In this document: positions 29,963 to 38,613 of the stretch, piece by piece
Numbering within the stretch: position 1 is the stretch's first letter
Layout of the letters: each line of letters begins with the position of its first letter
DNA from: Methanospirillum sp.
GTDB lineage: Archaea > Halobacteriota > Methanomicrobia > Methanomicrobiales > Methanospirillaceae
Direction: 5' to 3'
Assembly: GCA_012728895.1 (NCBI GenBank)
Contig: JAAYEG010000001.1
Span: forward strand, 1-43,491
DNA length: 43,491 bases
Made by a program: the position numbers and the translations under genes
Notes under the pieces: generated by a model
What the model saw: only the letters and a program-made list of their open reading frames with translations
What the model was told of the DNA's origin: nothing
The model's database searches: none

Positions 29963-30609
29963 GCGGGCGCCCCCGCCGGCAGGTTCGCCGCCCGTTCGAG
30001 TATGTCCGGGCGGGCGTTCGCGATGAGCGCGATGACGGCGACCGTGATCCCGGCCTCGACCACCCCGATCAGGGCGTGGTAGACGCCCATCCCGATCATC
30101 CCCTCGACGAGCGGGAAGGTGCCGGCCACCCAGAGCTCCACCGAGGCGCAGAGGGCGGGCACGAGGCAGGCGAGCCAGGCGGCCACGCCCGCGGAGGCGT
30201 ACATGTTCCGCGTGAGCCCGTGTAGCGCCCGGTAGCCATAGTAGCCGACGAACCCGCCGATCACGCCCATGTTCACGATATTCGCGCCCATCGTCGTGAT
30301 CCCGCCGTCGCCGAAGAGGACGCCCTGGACGATCAGGACGAGCGTGAGGATGAAGACGGCCGCGTACGGCGACCCGAGCAGGATCGCTACCAGAGCGCCG
30401 CCGACCAGGTGCCCGCTGGTGCCCATCGTGACCGGGAGGTTGAAGGCCTGGAGGGCGAAGACGCCGGCCGCCAGGACGGCCAGGAGCGGCACTTTCTCCT
30501 CGCTCATCTCGTTCCTGAGCCATCGCAGGGCGAGCGCGATGAAGACCAGGGCGATCAGCCAGTAGACGGCCGCCTGGGAGAGGGGGATGAAGGAGTCGGG
30601 GATGTGCAT
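29959..30609 (-). CDS. cbiM: Cobalt/nickel-binding S component CbiM
   Basis: A 216-residue membrane protein, the substrate-specific subunit. The start is set at ATG 30609 so that the protein begins MHIPDS. In CbiM/NikM the free amino group of residue 1 and His2 coordinate the metal, so the upstream in-frame GTG 30618, which would add three residues, is unlikely. GGTGA at 30614-30618 is a fitting ribosome-binding site. Later conserved metal-site features are FNLPVTMGTSGHLVGG and VNMGVIGG. Seven hydrophobic segments. First gene of the cbiMNOQ operon. Confidence 0.94.
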   Translation of the reverse strand: MHIPDSFIPLSQAAVYWLIALVFIALALRWLRNEMSEEKVPLLAVLAAGVFALQAFNLPVTMGTSGHLVGGALVAILLGSPYAAVFILTLVLIVQGVLFGDGGITTMGANIVNMGVIGGFVGYYGYRALHGLTRNMYASAGVAAWLACLVPALCASVELWVAGTFPLVEGMIGMGVYHALIGVVEAGITVAVIALIANARPDILERAANLPAGAPA

Positions 30610-30613
30610 GGTT

Positions 30614-30661
30614 CTCACCGTTGTGTTACGTGTATGATGGTTCGTATTACCTTATCGATAA
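30614..30661 (-). promoter_or_regulatory. cbi operon upstream region with a perfect palindrome
   Basis: Contains TTATCGATAA (30652-30661), a perfect 10-bp palindrome, and two related 7-8-mers, GTAATACG and GTAACAC, on the minus strand between it and the start codon. AT-rich character fits a promoter; the repeats could be an operator, but no known regulator motif is matched with confidence. Confidence 0.4.
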
Positions 30662-30716
30662 AAAAGGTTGCTCCGGGAATACGCACCGGCCGGGACACCG
30701 GGCCCCCCCGGGGGCG

Positions 30717-31886
30717 TCACAGGGCGCCATCCCCGGCCAGGATCTCGCCGATCCCGAGCCGCAGGATGATCGGGATCACCGTCCAGAGCGCCGGCATCCT
30801 GACGAGCCGGGCGAGCAGCCCGCTCGGCCGGTCCATGTCGCCGTGCTCGACGATCGACCGGATCACCCGGGGGTCGCCGAAGGCGCGCAAGAGGCGGTCG
30901 ACCTCCCCGGGCGTGACCCGCCGGCGCGCCCCCAGCAGGCGGTACCCCATCGCGAGCTCGCGCCCGAAGTCCCCCTTCCACCGGGCCTCGTAGGATGCGA
31001 GGGCCGTGTCCGAGAGATCCCCGCTCTCCAGGCATTCGGCCGCCGTCTCGGCCGCGTACCGCCCGGACCTGACCCCGGTAAAGACGCCGCCGCCCGAGGT
31101 CGGCTTGGCCAGGCCGGCCGCGTCCCCGACGAAGAGCGTTCGCCTCCCGAAGGTACGGGGCATGGTCCCGAGCGGGATCGTCCCGGAGGCGCGGTGGACC
31201 ACCCCGCCGGGCCACCGGGCGAGAAAGCGGGAGAAGAGCTCGGGGACCCCGGTCTCGCCGCAGAGCCCGACCCGGACGACTCTGTCCGAGACCGGGATCC
31301 TCCAGGCGAAGAACTCCGGGGCGGCGTTCGGGTAGACCTCGACCAGGTGGGTCCCGGCCGGCTCGCGGAGCACCACGTCGGCCTGGACGCCTCCCAGGTG
31401 CAGCGGAGTGCGGGCCATGCCGAGCGATCGGGCCACCGTCCCCCTGGGCCCGTCGGCCGCGACCAGGACCGAGAACCCGACCTCGCCGGCCGCCGGGCCG
31501 GTGACCGTGACCCGCCCGTCCCCGACCCGCCGCACCTGGGACTTGGGACGGAGCTCGGCCCCGGCGTCGAGGGCAGCGGCGGCCATCTCGCGGTCGAGCT
31601 CGCCCCGGTCGACCACGACGGCCTTGGTCGTCCCCGCGTCGAACGCGAGCTCCCCCCCGAGATCCGAGATCAGGCGCGCGCCCCGGACACGGTTCCGCAC
31701 GGAGCGGTCGGATACCCGGCACTCCGCTAAGGCACCGGTCGAGAGCAAACCCGCGCACTGGACCGGGTGGCCGACCGTCGCGTGCTCCTCGAGCACCAGG
31801 GTCGAGAGCCCGAGCGAGGCGGCGCGTCCGGCGGCGGCCGACCCCGCCGGCCCGGCCCCGACCACGACGACGTCGAAGCGCTCCAT
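30717..31886 (-). CDS. Geranylgeranyl reductase family flavoprotein
   Basis: A 389-residue FAD-dependent oxidoreductase. N-terminal dinucleotide motif VVGAGPAGSAAA (8-19), the HPVQCAGLLS substrate-site cysteine segment typical of archaeal geranylgeranyl reductases, LVAADGPRG, and C-terminal FVGDAAGLAKPTSGGG FAD motif. In archaea such enzymes saturate the geranylgeranyl chains of ether lipids or respiratory isoprenoids. Several paralogues exist per genome, so the precise substrate is open. It is upstream of and co-oriented with cbiM, but separated by a promoter-like 107-bp gap. Confidence 0.9.
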   Translation of the reverse strand: MERFDVVVVGAGPAGSAAAGRAASLGLSTLVLEEHATVGHPVQCAGLLSTGALAECRVSDRSVRNRVRGARLISDLGGELAFDAGTTKAVVVDRGELDREMAAAALDAGAELRPKSQVRRVGDGRVTVTGPAAGEVGFSVLVAADGPRGTVARSLGMARTPLHLGGVQADVVLREPAGTHLVEVYPNAAPEFFAWRIPVSDRVVRVGLCGETGVPELFSRFLARWPGGVVHRASGTIPLGTMPRTFGRRTLFVGDAAGLAKPTSGGGVFTGVRSGRYAAETAAECLESGDLSDTALASYEARWKGDFGRELAMGYRLLGARRRVTPGEVDRLLRAFGDPRVIRSIVEHGDMDRPSGLLARLVRMPALWTVIPIILRLGIGEILAGDGAL

Positions 31887-31969
31887 GAAGGTACCGTTGG
31901 CGGTCCCCCGCCATAACGGTGCGCAGCGAACCGCCCCCCGCGCCCAGACGGGGGCGGGAGAGGTGGGCG

Positions 31970-33586
31970 CTACGGGTCCTGGCGCGAGATCTCGACGGAC
32001 CGCCCCTTGATCCGCCGGCGCGACATCACTTTGACGACCCGGTCGGCCTCCTCCTCGGGCACCTCGATCGTGGACTTGTCGTCCCCCACCTCGATCAGCC
32101 CGAAGAGGTCCCCCGGGATCCCCGTCTCGCCGGCGAACGCCCCCAGCACGTCCCGGTGCCGCACGCCCTGGTTGCGGCCCGCGCCGATCGAGAGCCGGAC
32201 CGTGCCGGGCGTCCGTCCGCGGCTCCCTATCGAGTCCGGGACCCCCTCCTCACGGTCCCTGAGCCGGAGGAGCGCGGCCGCGATCTCGAGCGAGGTGAAA
32301 CCCTCGTGCATCAGCCGCTCGATCCGCGCCGTCTGGGACTCGAGTCCGCCCTCCGCGATCGCGGCGCGGAGCCGCTCCTCGAACAGGTGCGTCCTGACCT
32401 CCTCGACGTCGGCCAGGCTCGGGAGCTGCCGCTGGGCGATCCGGGTCTTCGTGTACTTCTGGATGTCGCGCAGCTTCCAGTGCTCGCGCCCGGTCACGAA
32501 CGTGTAGGCCTTCCCGGCCCTTCCGGCCCGGCCCGTCCGGCCGATCCGGTGGACGTAGTACTCCTCGTCCTGCGGCAGGTCGTAGTTGTAGACCGTGGTG
32601 ATCTCCTCGACGTCGATCCCGCGGGCCGCCACGTCGGTGGCGACCAGGAGGTCGATCGCCCCCCGCCGGAACCGGGACATCACCCGGTCCCGCTGGTTCT
32701 GCTTCATGTCGCCGTGCAGCCCCTCGACCGCGTACCCCCGGCCCCTGAGCTGAGCGACCACCTCGTCGACCACGCGCTTGGTGTTGCAGAAGACGAGCGC
32801 CCGCCCGCCCTCACTCAGGTCGAGAAGGCGGCTGAGAGCCTCGAGCTTGTCGGACTCGCGGACCTCGAAGTAAACCTGCTCGGTGAGGGGGACGGTCAGC
32901 TCCCGGTGGACCATCCGGACCTCGACCGGGTCGCGGAGGTAGCGCTGCGCGAGCGCCAGGATCTCGGTCGAGAGCGTGGCCGAGAAGAGCAGGGTCTGCC
33001 GGTCCCCCGGCGTCCTGTCCAGGATCGCGGCGATGTCGTCCCGGAAGCCCATGTCGAGCATCTCGTCGGCCTCGTCGAGGACCGCGAACCGGACCCCGTC
33101 GAGCCCCAGGGTCCCACGCCGGAGGTGGTCCAGGACCCGGCCCGGGGTCCCGATCACGACCTGCGCCCCCTTCCTGAGCGCGGTGATCTGCCGCTCGATC
33201 GGCTGGCCCCCGTAGATCGGAACGACCGCGATCCCGCGCCTGAAGTGCGCGAGCCGGTAGAGCTCCTCCGAGATCTGGACCGCCAGCTCCCGCGTCGGGC
33301 TCAGGATAAGGGCCTGGACCCGGCGGTCCTGGGGATCCACCCGGTCGACGATCGGGATCCCGAATGCCGCCGTCTTGCCGGTCCCGGTCTGGGCCTGGCC
33401 GATCACGTCCCGGCCCTGGAACGCGGCGGGGATCGCCTGCTGCTGGATCGGGGTCGGTTCCTCGAACCCGAGCTCCCGGACGGCACGAAGGACGGCGTCG
33501 GAGATCCCGAGCGTGTCGAAGCGACTGCTGGACGTCGTCGCGGGTGCCGCCCCGTCGTCGCCCCGTGCGGGCACCGGTTCAATCAT
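31970..33586 (-). CDS. DEAD-box RNA helicase with C-terminal DbpA-like RNA-binding domain
   Basis: A 538-residue ATP-dependent RNA helicase of the DeaD/CsdA type. Q motif TPIQQQA (45-51), Walker A AQTGTGKT (65-72), DEAD at 171-174, SAT, and HRIGRTGRAGR. After the helicase core a basic linker leads to a C-terminal domain of about 75 residues (VRLSIGAGRNQG ... GRSVEI) resembling the DbpA RNA-recognition fold. Such enzymes help rRNA maturation and cold adaptation. It is monocistronic, diverging from the secreted protein gene at 33745. Confidence 0.94.
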   Translation of the reverse strand: MIEPVPARGDDGAAPATTSSSRFDTLGISDAVLRAVRELGFEEPTPIQQQAIPAAFQGRDVIGQAQTGTGKTAAFGIPIVDRVDPQDRRVQALILSPTRELAVQISEELYRLAHFRRGIAVVPIYGGQPIERQITALRKGAQVVIGTPGRVLDHLRRGTLGLDGVRFAVLDEADEMLDMGFRDDIAAILDRTPGDRQTLLFSATLSTEILALAQRYLRDPVEVRMVHRELTVPLTEQVYFEVRESDKLEALSRLLDLSEGGRALVFCNTKRVVDEVVAQLRGRGYAVEGLHGDMKQNQRDRVMSRFRRGAIDLLVATDVAARGIDVEEITTVYNYDLPQDEEYYVHRIGRTGRAGRAGKAYTFVTGREHWKLRDIQKYTKTRIAQRQLPSLADVEEVRTHLFEERLRAAIAEGGLESQTARIERLMHEGFTSLEIAAALLRLRDREEGVPDSIGSRGRTPGTVRLSIGAGRNQGVRHRDVLGAFAGETGIPGDLFGLIEVGDDKSTIEVPEEEADRVVKVMSRRRIKGRSVEISRQDP

Positions 33587-33744
33587 GCTTCACGTACTCG
33601 CCCCGAAGCTACTTCTCTCTTGGCATCCTTCCGCCCTACCGGGACCCAACGTCACGGGCGCAACCTTATTGCGTTCGCAGGAAAACCTTTTCTCTCGATG
33701 CGTGAATGCGCCCCTGGGGCCCGGGCCCCGCCAGGAGTCGATCC

Positions 33745-35034
33745 ATGAACCCCCGCTACCTATCCGTCCTGCTCCTCCTGCTCGTCTGCGCGGTTCCCGT
33801 CGCGTCCGCGGGCGGCATGGCGAAGGTCTACCTCTCCCCGGACAGGGCGGACTTCAAGACGGGCCAGAATATCCAGATCAAGGTGATGCTCGACAACAAC
33901 CTCGAGCCCCTCGCCAAGGACATCTCGATCTACCTCGACTGGAACCCGCAGAAGCTGCAGTACAAGGACTGCGCCTTCAAGGTCGGCAACACCACGGTGG
34001 CCGGCCTGATCTCCTCGCACGAGCTGAACCTGCTCATGGCCGACTTCAAGAACGGGTACAGGAAGGGCGACTACCCGCTCGCGGTGCTCACCTTCACGAC
34101 GGTCGGCCCCGGTTCGGCGGATATCCTGTTGAAGGTCGGGAGACTCATCGACATGGACGGGAAGCCCGTCAAGATCGCGACCGGGACAGGCACCTACACC
34201 ATCGCCGGCGAGACGGCGAAGGGAAGCGGGACGGCAGTCCCGACGGCGCGCACGACGACCGTGACGACCCGGACCACCACGACCACCCGCGCTCCTGGCC
34301 AGCCGACCGTGATCATCGTCACCCCGGCGTCCCGGACCCCGCTGCCGACGATGCCGACGGGGACGAGGGGGCTCCCGGTGGCGCCCGTCACCACGCTCCC
34401 GCCCGTTATCCCGATCCAGCCCGCATACACGGACCCGCCGACGGTCCCTGTCTACCAGACGGTGATCGCGACCACGATGCCCACGAGGCTCCCGACCATC
34501 GCGACCGCGCCGCCCACCCCGCTCCCGACGATCCCGACGGTCCCGACGACCTTACCAACCACCGTCCCCACGACGCTCCCCACCACGGACCCGACCTCCA
34601 TCCCCACGACGGCCTTCACCACGGACCCGACCACCGTCCCGACGACGGCCCCGACCCTCGAGGCGACGACCGTCTGGACCCCGAACCCGGCCACCTACGC
34701 GAACGAGACGATCACAGCCCGGCCCACGCCCGTGACCTGGCCGACCCCGACTGCCGGGGAGACGCTGCCCTCGCCGCTCGAGGAAAACGAGAACCTGACC
34801 GACCGCCCGGCCCTCGAACCGGTCGTCACCTGGCCGGGCGACGGGGTTGCGACGACGCTCCCGGCGGCAACCCACGGAACGGAACCCGGGGTCAACAATA
34901 CCTCGGTCGACATCTCGCTCTCGGGCTCGCTGCTCGACGGCATCTGGAAGCTCGTGCTCGCCGGGACGCTCGGCGTGATCCTGGTCGCGATCGGCGTGAT
35001 CGCGGTACGCCGGAGCCGCGACGACTGGCTCTGA
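33745..35034 (+). CDS. Secreted, membrane-anchored cohesin-like protein with Thr/Pro-rich stalk
   Basis: A 429-residue surface protein. Signal peptide residues 1-23 (hydrophobic LLLLLV core, cleavage after ASA). Residues about 26-155 look like a cohesin-type beta sandwich (KVYLSPDRADFKTGQNIQIKVML, YLDWNPQKLQY, AVLTFTTVGPGSADILL). A long Thr/Pro stalk follows (about 160-335), then an acidic stretch and a C-terminal membrane helix (about 400-420) ending in RRSRDDW. The layout suggests a glycosylated stalk holding a binding domain outside the cell. ATG 33745 is preceded by AGGAG. A cohesin/dockerin protein is encoded 1 kb downstream. Confidence 0.82.
   Translation: MNPRYLSVLLLLLVCAVPVASAGGMAKVYLSPDRADFKTGQNIQIKVMLDNNLEPLAKDISIYLDWNPQKLQYKDCAFKVGNTTVAGLISSHELNLLMADFKNGYRKGDYPLAVLTFTTVGPGSADILLKVGRLIDMDGKPVKIATGTGTYTIAGETAKGSGTAVPTARTTTVTTRTTTTTRAPGQPTVIIVTPASRTPLPTMPTGTRGLPVAPVTTLPPVIPIQPAYTDPPTVPVYQTVIATTMPTRLPTIATAPPTPLPTIPTVPTTLPTTVPTTLPTTDPTSIPTTAFTTDPTTVPTTAPTLEATTVWTPNPATYANETITARPTPVTWPTPTAGETLPSPLEENENLTDRPALEPVVTWPGDGVATTLPAATHGTEPGVNNTSVDISLSGSLLDGIWKLVLAGTLGVILVAIGVIAVRRSRDDWL
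34234..34700 (+). repeat. Degenerate Thr/Pro codon repeats (PTT units)
   Basis: Irregular short repeats of accACG/cccACG codons encode TTVPTT-, TTLPTT- and TTDPT-type units in the stalk of the cohesin-like protein. Such tracts are prone to length change between strains. Confidence 0.7.
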
Positions 35035-35104
35035 CCCTTTTTTCGGAACGCGACACCCCGGGCGGCGGCACGATACACGACGGAGACCCCCGCGTCGCCG
35101 GGCC

Positions 35105-35725
35105 GGGGCCGGCGAGCTCGACAAGGGGGCGCCCGCGGCGGGGCAGGGACGGGACGACGCCCCGCGAGCGGCACGGAGAAAGGCCTCCGGATCTGCCGTC
35201 GCCTCCCTGACCCGGTCCACGACGGCGAGACGGGGATGGCCCACGGCTCCGGGGAGAGATGAGGTCGACACGAGCCCACTGGTCCCCGCCCGCCCCGAGC
35301 GCGGGAACCCCGTGGTCGTGCCGATCGTCGAGGGTGCCGGCGTGAGCCTCCGCCTCTCGCGCCTCCGGGACATCGCGACCCCCGTCCCGAAAACGTTCGG
35401 GGTTCCCGGGCCGATCGGGCGCGGGATCCCGGCGAGAGGAACTGGGGCCCGGGCGATCGTGCTGCCGATGCCCGGGTTCGACCGCCGCGGGGCGAGGACC
35501 GGCAGCGCCGCCGGCCACTCCGGCCGGTTCCTGCGGAAGCACCCGCGAACGGAGAAGCGCGGGACCGCGTTCGGCTGCGAGAAGATCGACCCCCCCCTGC
35601 AGATCGACGAGAACGACCTCCGGATGGACCGGATCGTCGCCGGGGAGGACCTGGTCTTCCCCGGGGGCGGGCGTCGCACCGGGAAGGGGTGCGTGGGCCG
35701 ACCCCCCTGTTTCCTGTGGAAATAG
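35105..35725 (+). pseudogene. Decayed 5-formyltetrahydrofolate cyclo-ligase-like gene (MTHFS/YgfA family)
   Basis: One uninterrupted frame encodes most of a cyclo-ligase: RDEVDTSPLV, VVPIVEGAGVSLRLSRL, PKTFGVPGPIG, LPMPGFDRRG, then GTAFGCEKI and IDENDLRMDRIV. It lacks an identifiable start codon at the expected N-terminus (near GELDKG), and the catalytic/ATP loop normally reading like GYGAGYYDR is changed to GSAAGHSGR by several base substitutions. The active enzyme would convert 5-formyl-tetrahydrofolate to methenyl-THF. I read this as a pseudogene eroding by missense changes; a repurposed protein starting at GTG 35312 is less likely. Confidence 0.65.
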
Positions 35726-36061
35726 GATTGCAATTATAGAAATCCCCTCCACCGGATCGACCCGCACGAAAAAATACTGTAACACCCGAAGTCCGATACG
35801 TAGCATGAAACGCACGGCCCGCACCGGCACCGGGCTGCTGACCGGTGCCAGGAGGGCGTCTGCCGGAGGGGAGTAACGGAGCGCTGGGGGTACGGTCCCG
35901 GGGGCCCCCTCGCCGCCCGTCCCACCCACGTACACCCCTCCCGCGTCCCGGCGAGGCCGCGCGGCACCGGGCCCGGGTACGCCGGCACGGAGCGCCGGGC
36001 CGGGCACATCCCGTCACGACCGCGTGGGGTTTTTATCGTCCGCGATGCCATACTCACACTG
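35726..36061. other. Intergenic between the decayed gene and the dockerin protein gene
   Basis: Begins with an AT-rich block (35725-35800, including GCAATTATAG and AAAAAATACTG) that looks like promoter or terminator sequence, followed by GC-rich DNA. A 24-codon frame at 35804 has no supporting features. GGTTTTTATC at about 36029 is the probable TATA element for the next gene. Confidence 0.45.
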
Positions 36062-37588
36062 ATGGATTTTGCTATCACGAGGCGGGCCATCCTCGCCGCC
36101 CTGGTACTCGTGCTGCTCGGTATCGGGAGCGCGTCCGTTGGTGCCATGGACCCCGGGACGGTGGACCCGGCGCCCCCCCTGGCGAACTTCACAACCAACG
36201 TGACAGCCGGCACGGCGCCGCTTGCCGTCGGGTTCACGGACGAATCCACGAACGACCCGGTGGCATGGACCTGGGAGTTCGGGGACGGGAACACCTCGGC
36301 GGAGCGGAACCCCATCCACGTCTACTCCGACGCAGGCACCTTTAACGTCACCCTCACCACAACGAACGCGGACGGGAGCGACAGCCTGACACAACCGGGC
36401 TACATCACCATCAACGCGTCGAGGCCCCCCCTGGCGAACTTCACAGCCAACGTGACAGCCGGCACGGCGCCGCTCGCCGTCGGGTTCACGGACGAATCCA
36501 CGAACGACCCGGTGGCATGGACCTGGGAGTTCGGGGACGGGAACACCTCGGCGGAGCGAAACCCCGTCCACGTCTACACCGCCGCCGGGACGTACACGGT
36601 CGCACTAACAGTCGCCACCGCCGGGGGGCAGACCGGCACCGCGAACCGGACCGGGCTTATCGAGGTCCGTGCGCCGCTCGCTGTGACTTCCATCACGCCG
36701 AACGCCGGCGCGGGGGGGAGCACGGTCGCCGTCACGGGCCTCGCCGGCACCGGTTTTCGCGAGGGGGCCCGGGTCGCGCTCTCCCGCGCCGGGTCCGCCG
36801 AGATCCCCGCCACGGGAGTCGTCGTTGTCTCGCCGACGGCGATCACCTGCGAACTCCCGCTCCCGCTGATGGCGGATCCCGGGGCCTGGGACGTGGTCGT
36901 GACCGAGCCCGGGGGGGAGAGCGCGAGCCTCCCCGGCGGGTTCACGCTCCTAAGCGCCGGCCCGACGCTCTTCACCGGGGACGTCCTCGACGCGGTCGTG
37001 GGAGAGCCCGTCACGGTCCCGGTCGTTCTCAGTTCGGTCCCGGGCGGGCTCTCCGGCTACCAGGTCACGGTGACCCTCGCCAACGCGTCGGTCGCTGGGA
37101 TCACGGGGGTCGACTTCCCCGCCTGGGCGACGCTCGCGGCATCCTCGGATCTCCCTGCCGCCAGCATCGTCCTCAAGGCCGTCGACCTCTCGCGGCAGGT
37201 CCCCGTGGGTGCGACAAACGTGACCCTCGCGACCCTGACGGTCGCCGTCAGGTCGCCCGGGAGCACCGCGATCCTCGTCACCCCTGACCCCGCGTTCGGC
37301 GTCCAGGACCCGTCGGGCAACCCCTATTCGCTCGCCACCCTCCCGGGAACCCTGGCCGTCGCACCAGTCCTGGTCGTCCCCGGCGGGGCCGGAGCGCCGG
37401 TGGACACCGACGGCGACGGGCTGCTCGACGACGTCAACGGCAACAGCCGGAAGGACTTCGCGGATGTCGTGCTCTACTTCAACCAGATGGCCTGGATCGC
37501 CGGGAACGAGCTGCTCGCCCCCTTCGACTTCAACGGCAACGGCCGGATCGACTTTGCCGACGTCACCTGGCTCTTCAACGACCTCTGA
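36062..37588 (+). CDS. Secreted multidomain protein: 2 PKD, IPT/TIG, cohesin-like and dockerin
   Basis: A 508-residue extracellular protein. Signal peptide 1-28. Two PKD domains (about 37-118 and 121-200) carry the WEFGDGN signature. An IPT/TIG immunoglobulin-like domain follows (about 203-295). A cohesin-like domain (about 298-440) starts PTLFTGDVLDAVVGEPVTVPVVL. A type I dockerin (about 449-508) has two EF-hand-like calcium loops, DTDGDGLLDDVNGN and DFNGNGRIDFADV. Dockerins bind cohesins, so this chain could bind the neighbouring cohesin-like protein or polymerise with itself. ATG 36062 follows a TATA-like element with little room for a ribosome-binding site. Confidence 0.88.
   Translation: MDFAITRRAILAALVLVLLGIGSASVGAMDPGTVDPAPPLANFTTNVTAGTAPLAVGFTDESTNDPVAWTWEFGDGNTSAERNPIHVYSDAGTFNVTLTTTNADGSDSLTQPGYITINASRPPLANFTANVTAGTAPLAVGFTDESTNDPVAWTWEFGDGNTSAERNPVHVYTAAGTYTVALTVATAGGQTGTANRTGLIEVRAPLAVTSITPNAGAGGSTVAVTGLAGTGFREGARVALSRAGSAEIPATGVVVVSPTAITCELPLPLMADPGAWDVVVTEPGGESASLPGGFTLLSAGPTLFTGDVLDAVVGEPVTVPVVLSSVPGGLSGYQVTVTLANASVAGITGVDFPAWATLAASSDLPAASIVLKAVDLSRQVPVGATNVTLATLTVAVRSPGSTAILVTPDPAFGVQDPSGNPYSLATLPGTLAVAPVLVVPGGAGAPVDTDGDGLLDDVNGNSRKDFADVVLYFNQMAWIAGNELLAPFDFNGNGRIDFADVTWLFNDL
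36172..36325 (+). repeat. Near-identical direct repeat, copy 1 (PKD domain 1)
   Basis: 154 bp repeated at 36424-36577 with only four mismatches (offset 252 bp, in frame). It encodes most of one PKD domain. Confidence 0.9.
36424..36577 (+). repeat. Near-identical direct repeat, copy 2 (PKD domain 2)
   Basis: Second copy of the 154-bp PKD-coding unit. High DNA identity indicates recent duplication or gene conversion. Confidence 0.9.
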
Positions 37589-37869
37589 GGGCACAACCCT
37601 CTCCCGCCTCCCCCCTCCCTCCAGTCCCCCCGGAGGCGTGCACGCGGGAACAGACGCCCGTGCCCGCCCCGGAACCCCGCCACCGCTCGACAGGAACCGT
37701 TCCCGCGGCGCGGGACACGTTGGAGCGAGCCTCCGGCACGCGTCCGGCTCCGGGTTCGCGCCCGCGGTTCGACCGCGACGGGCCAGCGCGCGTCACCGGA
37801 ACAGAGAAAAAGGCCCGGGCAGAACGAGGTACCTGCGGGCCCACCGGGCCGGGCGCGCCGGGGAGAGAG

Positions 37870-38613
37870 ATGATGCGGGCCGAAGACGACGAACCGATCC
37901 ACCTTGAAATCCCCTTCTACCGGCAGCACTGGGACTTCACGTGCGGCCCGGCCTCGCTGATGATGGCCATGAAATACCTGGACCCCGAGACGAGGCTCGG
38001 GAAAGACCTGGAGATCGCGATCTGGCGGGAGGCGAACATGGTCGTCTCCCGCGGTTCCGGGCGGTTCGGCTTGGCGTACGCGGCGGCGGTCCGCGGGTTC
38101 TATTGCCGGGTCACCAGCAGCAGCAGGGAGATCGATTACGTCGGCAGGCTCGCCTCCCACCTCGACGACGCGGAGATGCGGCTGCTCGAAGAGCAGTTCT
38201 CTGAGCGGCTGGCCCGCTGCCGGGAACGGGGGATCAGGGAGCGGGTGACCGCCGTCACTCCCGGCGCCATCCGCGGGTCCCTCCTCGCGAATCGGGTCCC
38301 GCTGCTGCTGACCAGCACACGGTGGTACTGCGGGGAGGACCTGCCGCACTGGGTCGCGGTGAGCGGCATCGACAGTGCCCGCCTGTACTACCGCAACCCC
38401 GACGACCCTCGACCCCGCCGGCGGGCAGTCGCGCGACCGGAGCTCGGGCAGTTCGCCGGGTACCGGGGGAGCCAGGCGATGGTCGAGATCGGGCGGGACT
38501 TGCCCGCGACGGACGGGGGTTTGACCCGAGCGGCACCCTTTTTACCTGGCAGGGGCGATCGAGGTAGTATGATATTCGCCGGTGCGACCGCCCGGGTTCC
38601 GGGAGCGGGCTGA
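37870..38613 (+). CDS. Peptidase C39-like (papain-fold) protein
   Basis: A 247-residue protein with a C39-like cysteine protease fold. The nucleophile is C25 in DFTCGPASLMMAM, the histidine is H160 in LPHWVAVSG, and N176/D178 in YYRNPDD complete the triad. The spacing resembles stand-alone C39-like domains (DUF3335 type), not the transporter-fused bacteriocin-processing kind. No signal peptide or membrane segment, so cytosolic. Substrate unknown; relatives are sometimes beside acetyltransferase or peptide-modifying genes, not seen here. Start ATG 37870 or 37873 after GGGGAG. The last 25 residues look unstructured. Confidence 0.75.
   Translation: MMRAEDDEPIHLEIPFYRQHWDFTCGPASLMMAMKYLDPETRLGKDLEIAIWREANMVVSRGSGRFGLAYAAAVRGFYCRVTSSSREIDYVGRLASHLDDAEMRLLEEQFSERLARCRERGIRERVTAVTPGAIRGSLLANRVPLLLTSTRWYCGEDLPHWVAVSGIDSARLYYRNPDDPRPRRRAVARPELGQFAGYRGSQAMVEIGRDLPATDGGLTRAAPFLPGRGDRGSMIFAGATARVPGAG

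Noticed and set aside
30614-30661. NikR operator before cbiM
   Set aside because: Repeats are present, but they do not form the symmetric spaced half-sites expected of NikR.
35804-35878. 24-codon ORF after an AT-rich block
   Set aside because: No ribosome-binding site, no recognisable peptide features, and too short to support.
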